Of a stretch of 49,516 nucleotides of DNA, positions 43,889 through 49,516 are shown piece after piece (the first letter of the stretch is position 1; each line of letters opens with the position of its first letter). The notes below the pieces were generated by a model. It ran no database searches, was not told where the DNA came from, and saw only the letters and a list, made by a program, of their open reading frames with translations. Both the position numbers and the translations under genes were made by a program. Source of the stretch: Polynucleobacter sp. 31A-FELB (lineage in GTDB: Bacteria; Pseudomonadota; Gammaproteobacteria; Burkholderiales; Burkholderiaceae); NCBI RefSeq assembly GCF_018882405.1, contig NZ_JACVOO010000018.1, forward strand, positions 1 to 49,516, in the 5' to 3' direction.

Positions 43889-46742
43889 AAAAGAAAACTC
43901 TTACCCCGTCAATCTTCTAGAGACGTCGTTCCCAATGCGGGGAGACCTACCAAAGCGCGAACCTCAATGGGTTGCTCAATGGCAGAAAAATAAACTCTAC
44001 GAAAAGATTCGTGCGGCGCATGCTAATCAACCGAAGTTCATCTTGCATGATGGCCCCCCATATGCAAACGGTGATATTCATATTGGTCATGCGGTAAATA
44101 AGATCCTCAAGGACATGATTGTGAAGTCCCGCTGGTTAATGGGTTTTGACTCTGCGTATGTCCCGGGTTGGGATTGCCATGGCATGCCAATTGAGATTCA
44201 GATTGAAAAAGAATTTGGCAAAAATTTACCGACCGCTGAAGTTCAATCAAAAGCGCGCGCTTACGCTAAGGTGCAAGTAGATAAACAGAAGAAAGACTTT
44301 GAGCGTTTAGGTGTTCTGGGCGACTGGAACAACCCCTACCTCACCATGAACTTCCGCAATGAAGCCGATGAAATTCGTGCGCTTGGGAAGATCTGGGAAA
44401 AGGGGTATGTTTTCCGTGGCCTAAAGCCTGTGAACTGGTGTTTTGATTGCGGCTCTGCATTAGCTGAAGCTGAAGTGGAATATCAAGATAAAACCGATCC
44501 AACAGTCGATGTTGGTTTTGCATTTGATGATGCGCAGCGCCCACAGCTTGCAAAAGCATTTGGTCTGCCTGAGATTCCAGCGAAGCCTGGAATGATTGTG
44601 ATTTGGACTACAACACCTTGGACCATTCCATCAAACCAAGCAGTCAATGTTCATCCTGAGCTCAGCTACGCCTTGGTGGACACTGGCGACAAGTTACTCA
44701 TCTTGGCAGAAGACCGCGTAGAAACTTGCTTGGAAGATTTTGGTCTCGAAGGCAAAGTGATTGGCACTTGCTTGGGCAGCCAGTTAGCTAATATCTCTTT
44801 CTGGCATCCACTTGCTCCATTGCATGAGGGATACAAACGCCTCTCACCAATCTACCCTGCTGAATATGTCACCCTAGATACTGGCACAGGTGTGGTGCAC
44901 TCTGCTCCAGCCTATGGCGAGGAAGACTTTAAGTCTTGCAAGGCGAATCATCTGGCTGATAAAGATATCTTGAACCCAGTCATGGGTAATGGCGTCTACG
45001 CATCCTGGTTGCCACTCTTTGCCAATGAATATATTTGGAAAGCCAATCCGAAGATTGTTGAAGCCATGCGTGAAGCAGGCAGCCTCTTGCGAGATAAAAC
45101 TTACACCCACTCTTACATGCACTGCTGGCGCCACAAGTCGCCGATCATTTATCGCGCGACCTCACAGTGGTTTGCGAGTATGGACAAAAAACCATCTGAT
45201 GGCAGCGCAAGTTTGCGTGAGACGGCATTGGCAGGCATCGAGAACACGGAGTTCTTCCCAGCTTGGGGTAAGCAGCGCCTCAACAGCATGATTGCCAACC
45301 GCCCAGACTGGACCTTGTCACGTCAGCGCCAATGGGGTGTTCCAATGGCTTTCTTTGTTCACAAGGAAAGCGGTGAGCCTCATCCACGCACAGTTGAATT
45401 GCTTGAAGAAATTGCAAAGCGTGTTGAAAAAGAAGGTATTGAGGCTTGGCAAAAACTTGAGGTAGCTGAATTGCTTGGTGAAGAAGCTGCTCAATACGAA
45501 AAGAATCGCGATACCTTGGATGTTTGGTTTGATTCCGGCACTACACACTGGCACGTTATTCGTGGATCACACCGTAATGAACTCTATCGCCCTGAAGCTG
45601 AAAATGCAGATGGTCGTTTAGCTGACTTGTACCTCGAAGGTTCAGACCAACATCGCGGGTGGTTCCACTCCTCCCTGCTTACGGGCGCTATGCTCGATGG
45701 CAAGCCACCATACAAGGCACTCCTGACCCACGGCTTTACCGTTGATGGTCAAGGCCGCAAGATGAGTAAGTCTGTAGGTAACGTGATTGCCCCACAGCAA
45801 GTTGCCGATAAGTTGGGCGCTGAAATTATTCGCCTCTGGGTTGCGTCTACCGATTACTCCGGTGAGATGACCATCTCAGATGAGATTCTGAAACGGGTGG
45901 TGGAAAGCTATCGTCGTATTCGCAATACATTGCGTTTCTTGCTAGCCAACCTCTCCGACTTTGATCCAAGCAAGCATGCGATGCCCCCAAGTGAATGGCT
46001 GGAGATTGATCGCTACGCTGTTGCACTGGCCAATCAGTTGCAGCAAGATGTTCAGGCTCACTACAAGGCTTATGAATTCCAGCCGGCTGTAGCGCGCATG
46101 CTCACTTTCTGTTCAGAAGATTTGGGTGGCTTCTACTTAGATATTCTGAAAGACCGCCTCTACACGAGCGCACCAGATTCGAAAGAGCGTCGTGCAGCAC
46201 AGAACGCCCTATTCCATATCACCCGCAACTTACTCAAGTGGCTTGCTCCTTTCCTCTCCTTTACGGCTGAGGAAGCATGGTTGTCATTCCCGCATGGTTC
46301 GGATGAGAAGTTAAGTGAATCCATCTTCATGGAAGAGTTTGGCACTTTCCCAGAAATTGCCCAAGCCACTGAACTACTTGCCAAATGGAATCGTGTTCGT
46401 GAAATTCGCTCCGAAGTGACTAAGGCAATTGAGATTGAACGGGAAGCGGGTAATGTAGGCTCATCCTTACAAGCCGAACTCACTATCAAAGTTGGTGACG
46501 TCGATTTCGCAATTCTGCATTCCCTGGAAGATGACTTGCGCTTTGTGACCATCACCTCCAGCGCTAATCTCGAACTCAGCAATGCAGGTCTTGAAGTGCT
46601 TGTTCGTGGCAGCCAATATAAGAAGTGCGGTCGTTGCTGGCATCACACTGCCGATGTTGGCGCCAATGTTGAACATCCAGAGTTATGTGGTCGCTGCATT
46701 AGCAATCTCTTTGGTGATGGCGAATCACGCTTGTTTGCGTAA
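43881..46742 (+). CDS. ileS: Isoleucine--tRNA ligase
   Basis: Class I synthetase, 953 residues from ATG at 43881 ([21 protein letters not shown]); the longer frame overlapping ribF is rejected. HIGH motif in [17 protein letters not shown], editing domain with [19 protein letters not shown] in [14 protein letters not shown], and a C-terminal zinc finger from CGRCWHH to ELCGRC. It charges the tRNA-Ile species, including the intron-containing one at 244-530. Translationally coupled to ribF. ribF-ileS-lspA is a conserved proteobacterial order. Confidence 0.97.
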   Translation: MSEKENSYPVNLLETSFPMRGDLPKREPQWVAQWQKNKLYEKIRAAHANQPKFILHDGPPYANGDIHIGHAVNKILKDMIVKSRWLMGFDSAYVPGWDCHGMPIEIQIEKEFGKNLPTAEVQSKARAYAKVQVDKQKKDFERLGVLGDWNNPYLTMNFRNEADEIRALGKIWEKGYVFRGLKPVNWCFDCGSALAEAEVEYQDKTDPTVDVGFAFDDAQRPQLAKAFGLPEIPAKPGMIVIWTTTPWTIPSNQAVNVHPELSYALVDTGDKLLILAEDRVETCLEDFGLEGKVIGTCLGSQLANISFWHPLAPLHEGYKRLSPIYPAEYVTLDTGTGVVHSAPAYGEEDFKSCKANHLADKDILNPVMGNGVYASWLPLFANEYIWKANPKIVEAMREAGSLLRDKTYTHSYMHCWRHKSPIIYRATSQWFASMDKKPSDGSASLRETALAGIENTEFFPAWGKQRLNSMIANRPDWTLSRQRQWGVPMAFFVHKESGEPHPRTVELLEEIAKRVEKEGIEAWQKLEVAELLGEEAAQYEKNRDTLDVWFDSGTTHWHVIRGSHRNELYRPEAENADGRLADLYLEGSDQHRGWFHSSLLTGAMLDGKPPYKALLTHGFTVDGQGRKMSKSVGNVIAPQQVADKLGAEIIRLWVASTDYSGEMTISDEILKRVVESYRRIRNTLRFLLANLSDFDPSKHAMPPSEWLEIDRYAVALANQLQQDVQAHYKAYEFQPAVARMLTFCSEDLGGFYLDILKDRLYTSAPDSKERRAAQNALFHITRNLLKWLAPFLSFTAEEAWLSFPHGSDEKLSESIFMEEFGTFPEIAQATELLAKWNRVREIRSEVTKAIEIEREAGNVGSSLQAELTIKVGDVDFAILHSLEDDLRFVTITSSANLELSNAGLEVLVRGSQYKKCGRCWHHTADVGANVEHPELCGRCISNLFGDGESRLFA

Positions 46743-46771
46743 ATAAAATATACGCAGACCAATCAAGACCT

Positions 46772-47266
46772 ATGAACGCAAACTTATCATTTCTCCGTTA
46801 TCTAGCGATTGCAATTGTTACGCTATTGCTAGACCAGTTGAGCAAATGGTCTGCCTTAAGTAATTTGCAGTTAGGTGTGCCTGAACCTGTTTTGCCATTT
46901 ATGAATTGGCTCCTATTGTTTAATCCAGGGGCTGCGTTTTCATTTTTAGCGCAGGGCTCTGGTTGGCAGCGTTGGTTCTTTACAGCTCTTGGCTTGGCAG
47001 CCTCCGCTTATATCGTTTGGTTGTTGCGCAAGAGCCTAGGCGACAAAATGCTCTGCTGGGCTCTCAGCCTCATTCTGGGCGGCGCACTGGGCAACGTCCT
47101 CGATCGCATCATGTATGGCGCTGTAGTGGACTTTATTGACCTGCATTACGCCAATTGGCACTGGCCAGCCTTCAATATTGCTGATAGCGCTATTTGCATC
47201 GGTGCGGCCCTCATCATTTGGGGTGAGCTACGCAAGTCATTTGGCAAAACTTCCCAATCCCTTTAA
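46772..47266 (+). CDS. lspA: Lipoprotein signal peptidase (signal peptidase II)
   Basis: Inner-membrane aspartic protease that removes signal peptides from prolipoproteins after Lgt. 164 residues, four membrane segments. The catalytic aspartates are in GNVLDRIMYGAVVDFIDLH and FNIADSAICIG; NPGAAFSFL is the family's N-terminal motif. 29 nt after ileS and 9 nt before coaBC. Confidence 0.95.
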   Translation: MNANLSFLRYLAIAIVTLLLDQLSKWSALSNLQLGVPEPVLPFMNWLLLFNPGAAFSFLAQGSGWQRWFFTALGLAASAYIVWLLRKSLGDKMLCWALSLILGGALGNVLDRIMYGAVVDFIDLHYANWHWPAFNIADSAICIGAALIIWGELRKSFGKTSQSL

Positions 47267-47275
47267 GCTGGCGCC

Positions 47276-48487
47276 ATGCAATCACTTTTAAATAAGAAAA
47301 TCGTTCTTGGCATCTCTGGTGGCATTGCAGCCTATAAGTCTGCTGAGCTAGCGCGCCAGTTGATGCAAGAGGGTGCCAGTGTCCAAGTAGTGATGACTGA
47401 AGCTGCTCAGCAATTTGTGACGCCAGTGACCATGCAGGCACTGACAGGTAATCCGGTTTTCACAAGTCAATGGGATAGCAGTATTGCTAACAACATGGCT
47501 CATATTGAGCTCTCTAGAGCGGCAGACGCGATTTTGATTGCGCCAGCAAGCGCGGATCTGATGGCCAAGCTCTCTCTCGGCTTGGCAGATGACTTACTCT
47601 CCACTCTTTGCCTAGCAAGAGATTGCCCGCTGTTGCTGGCTCCCGCCATGAATAAACAAATGTGGGAACATGCGGCGACACAAAGAAGCGCCGAGCGACT
47701 CGTTGCGGATAAAGTCACATTACTCGGCCCAGCAAGTGGCTTTCAGGCATGTGGCGAAGTAGGCTATGGACGTATGCTCGAGCCCGCTGAAATTACCGAG
47801 CAACTGATTGCCTTCTTTCAGAAGAAACCATTAGCCGGAAAACGTGTGCTCATTACTGCGGGCCCTACCTTTGAAGCGATTGATCCTGTACGCGGCATCA
47901 CAAATCGCAGCTCTGGAAAGATGGGCTTTGCGATCGCACGTGCAGCTGTTGAGGCTGGAGCAGAGGTTCATCTAGTCGCAGGACCTTGCGATTTAGATAC
48001 TCCACTAGCCGCAACCGGAAAAATTACCCGCACTAACGTAGTCAACGCTAAAGAAATGCATGCAGCCACTATGCAATCTTCTGACTGTGATATTTTCTTT
48101 GCAGTTGCTGCGGTGGCTGACTGGGGTATTGCCAAGCCAGCGAAAGAAAAGATTAAACGCCAGGGTAAGCAAGCTCCAAGCTTAGAGTTTGTGGCCAACC
48201 CAGACATCCTTGCTGATGTCGCTAAAACGGTCAAAACCAAAGGTGGCAAGGCACACCCTTATTGCGTGGGCTTTGCAGCTGAATCCATTGACCTCCAAAA
48301 GCATGCCGAAGAGAAACGTAAGCGCAAAGGCATCCCGATGGTGGTTGGCAATATTGGCCCAGATACTTTTGGCAGCGATCTCAACCAACTCCTCATCATT
48401 GATGAGGGTGGTAGCAAGAAAATTGCCAAAGCTGAAAAGCTGCAGCTCGCACGTCAACTAATTCAGCTGATCGCCAAAAAAATCTAG
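47276..48487 (+). CDS. coaBC: Phosphopantothenoylcysteine decarboxylase / phosphopantothenate--cysteine ligase
   Basis: Two steps of CoA synthesis in one protein of 403 residues. The N-terminal flavoprotein CoaC domain has [18 protein letters not shown] and [11 protein letters not shown], with the conserved Cys in [15 protein letters not shown]. The C-terminal CoaB domain begins [20 protein letters not shown] and has AAVADWGI and the Lys-rich loop KEKIKRQ. Normal length. It sits between lspA and dut; coaBC-dut is a common pair. Confidence 0.95.
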   Translation: MQSLLNKKIVLGISGGIAAYKSAELARQLMQEGASVQVVMTEAAQQFVTPVTMQALTGNPVFTSQWDSSIANNMAHIELSRAADAILIAPASADLMAKLSLGLADDLLSTLCLARDCPLLLAPAMNKQMWEHAATQRSAERLVADKVTLLGPASGFQACGEVGYGRMLEPAEITEQLIAFFQKKPLAGKRVLITAGPTFEAIDPVRGITNRSSGKMGFAIARAAVEAGAEVHLVAGPCDLDTPLAATGKITRTNVVNAKEMHAATMQSSDCDIFFAVAAVADWGIAKPAKEKIKRQGKQAPSLEFVANPDILADVAKTVKTKGGKAHPYCVGFAAESIDLQKHAEEKRKRKGIPMVVGNIGPDTFGSDLNQLLIIDEGGSKKIAKAEKLQLARQLIQLIAKKI

Positions 48488-48537
48488 TCTCACCCAACAT
48501 TTATTCCAATTATTTTTATCCCGCTTTAGGAAATTCC

Positions 48538-48987
48538 ATGCAACAACTTCAAGTCAAAATTCTCGATGAGCGTATGCGCGACCAATTACCCGCATATGGA
48601 ACACCTGGTAGCGCAGGATTAGATCTGCGCGCCTGCATTGATGATGCTATTGAAATTGCTCCCGGCCAAACCGTGCTCGTGCCAACAGGTTTAGCGATTT
48701 ATGTGGAAGACCCACGCTATGCAGCATTCATACTCCCACGTTCTGGCCTAGGCCATAAACATGGAATCGTCCTCGGAAATCTAGTGGGATTAATTGACTC
48801 CGACTACCAAGGCCAACTGATGGTCAGCACTTGGAATCGCGGATCTACAGCATTCAAACTCGAACCAATGGAACGTCTAGCTCAGCTAGTAGTCATGCCA
48901 GTCCAACAGGTAGAACTCAAGGTGGTTGACGAATTCACCGAGAGTAGTCGCGGAGCTGGTGGGTTTGGAAGTACTGGTAGAGCCTAA
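48538..48987 (+). CDS. dut: dUTP diphosphatase
   Basis: Hydrolyses dUTP, keeping uracil out of DNA and feeding dTMP synthesis. 149 residues with the five dUTPase motifs, among them [37 protein letters not shown] and the C-terminal [10 protein letters not shown] arm that closes the trimeric site. TAGGAAATT precedes the ATG. Last gene of the ribF-ileS-lspA-coaBC-dut run; the next frame begins its stop codon at the following base on the other strand. Confidence 0.96.
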   Translation: MQQLQVKILDERMRDQLPAYGTPGSAGLDLRACIDDAIEIAPGQTVLVPTGLAIYVEDPRYAAFILPRSGLGHKHGIVLGNLVGLIDSDYQGQLMVSTWNRGSTAFKLEPMERLAQLVVMPVQQVELKVVDEFTESSRGAGGFGSTGRA

Positions 48988-49353
48988 TCATCGCGTGACA
49001 ATAGGGCGCGGAAGCGTTCCTCGAGTATCAATGATCGTTTTATACCCGGTAACTGGATCGATAGTCTCCGTATAGGCGCCCAATAGGTTGGCCGACACAA
49101 GCTGCTGAGGTTTTTCATATTGAGCAGATTGAGATTTTTGTAACTCCTTCTCATATTGTTGGCGCAACCTAATGCAACTAGGTGCTGCCGCAGAATACTT
49201 GCTAGTGCATTTAATCGCTAAAGCATCTTCATGCATACCCGCCTGATCAAATGATCTTGCCGCCTCAAAAGTCATGCATTCCGTTGCCTCCCAGGATGAG
49301 CCGGCACTAAAGCCAAAGAGTACTGCGGATCCCCCAATGGAGGTAGACCCCAT
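48988..49353 (-). CDS. Unrecognised protein, possibly 5'-truncated
   Basis: A 121-residue frame with normal-looking composition (AARSFDQAGMHEDALAIKC looks helical, with C at three places and a hydrophilic C-terminal half). I do not recognise the family. The Met at 49353 has no Shine-Dalgarno and the frame continues upstream to a stop near 49416. The first 20 residues (GSTSIGGSAVLFGFSAGSS) read like the interior of an exported or lipoprotein sequence, so the true N-terminus may have been lost at a junction near 49355. It converges on dut with no gap. Confidence 0.5.
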   Translation of the reverse strand: MGSTSIGGSAVLFGFSAGSSWEATECMTFEAARSFDQAGMHEDALAIKCTSKYSAAAPSCIRLRQQYEKELQKSQSAQYEKPQQLVSANLLGAYTETIDPVTGYKTIIDTRGTLPRPIVTR

Positions 49354-49516
49354 AAATGGAGCAGTAGGATGGTTCGCCGGAGAAAATGCTGACCTCCTCC
49401 CACAAACCGGTCAGCTCTGAGCCAGAAAATCGGGCGGTGTGGTTGAACTACAAAATGACTTTGCAAACATCGCTGGTGGGAGATCCCCCAGCGATGAATG
49501 CGGTCTAAAACAATTG
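49354..49516. other. Gene-free right edge with a long hairpin; possible mobile-element end
   Basis: No convincing coding sequence is present in these 163 bases. CATCGCTGG (49468-49476) and CCAGCGATG (49488-49496) form a perfect 9-bp stem, extended by GGG/CCC after one bulged T, with AGAT as the loop. No T-tract follows, so it is not a standard terminator. The abrupt loss of the reading frame at 49353 suggests a junction with a repeat element, but I cannot name one. Confidence 0.35.

Noticed and set aside
49272..49466. 64-codon minus-strand frame at the right edge
   Set aside because: His/Leu/Arg-rich, no ribosome-binding site, overlaps the better 121-residue frame; looks like chance.

Overview
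The window looks like a chromosomal segment of a small-genome betaproteobacterium, most likely Polynucleobacter or a close Burkholderiaceae relative. This is an inference from gene content and order: rpsU-yqeY-dnaG-rpoD with a very long Lys/Ala/Pro-rich RpoD N-terminus, xseB-ispA-dxs-folE2, polA beside a DUF2782-like gene and thrB, and ribF-ileS-lspA-coaBC-dut. Also consistent are the moderate base composition, tight packing and several tail-to-tail overlaps. No database search was possible.

Left edge (1-774): an accessory patch. It holds the first 33 codons of an IS30-family transposase running off the window, a perfect palindrome, and a tRNA-Ile(CAU) gene whose anticodon loop is interrupted by a 210-nt group I intron of the Azoarcus/IC3 type. 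Next come a cluster of ACACACC repeats and an orphan 39-nt 5' half of a second tRNA-Ile(CAU) abutting rpoD. This is compatible with the edge of an integrated element that split the resident tRNA gene and supplied an intron-bearing replacement.

775-11410: on the minus strand, the macromolecular synthesis cluster rpsU-yqeY-dnaG-rpoD; tsaD is divergent on the plus strand; then the minus-strand isoprenoid/folate cluster xseB-ispA-dxs-folE2. 11411-20317: a lone Rieske oxygenase alpha subunit with a mercaptopyruvate sulfurtransferase; a minus-strand polA-dienelactone hydrolase-ZIP transporter run; and divergently a DUF2782-like gene, thrB and a BPSS1780-type membrane protein.

20314-33451: uvrD and valS-galU diverge from a 24-bp spacer containing a palindromic -10 element; then alaS-tusA-like (minus), a TctB-TctA transporter pair without TctC, and glnS. 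33432-42886: an atypical SDR, a flavin/2Fe-2S reductase, argD, ispH-fkpB, radC, rpmB-rpmG (rpmG is only 55 codons), a membrane fatty-acid desaturase, and purN-rsmB. 42938-48987: ribF-ileS-lspA-coaBC-dut. 48988-49516: an unrecognised, possibly 5'-truncated reading frame and a terminal hairpin region that may be the start of another repeat element.

The main recurring signal outside the left edge is regulatory. Eight housekeeping genes (polA, uvrD, valS, alaS, glnS, the SDR gene, fkpB, purN) have a -10-like hexamer 6-9 nt before the ATG and no Shine-Dalgarno sequence, which predicts leaderless mRNAs. At three divergent gene pairs the -10 elements of the two directions overlap in symmetric sequence. 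No CRISPR array, rRNA gene, prophage or recognisable defence system was seen.
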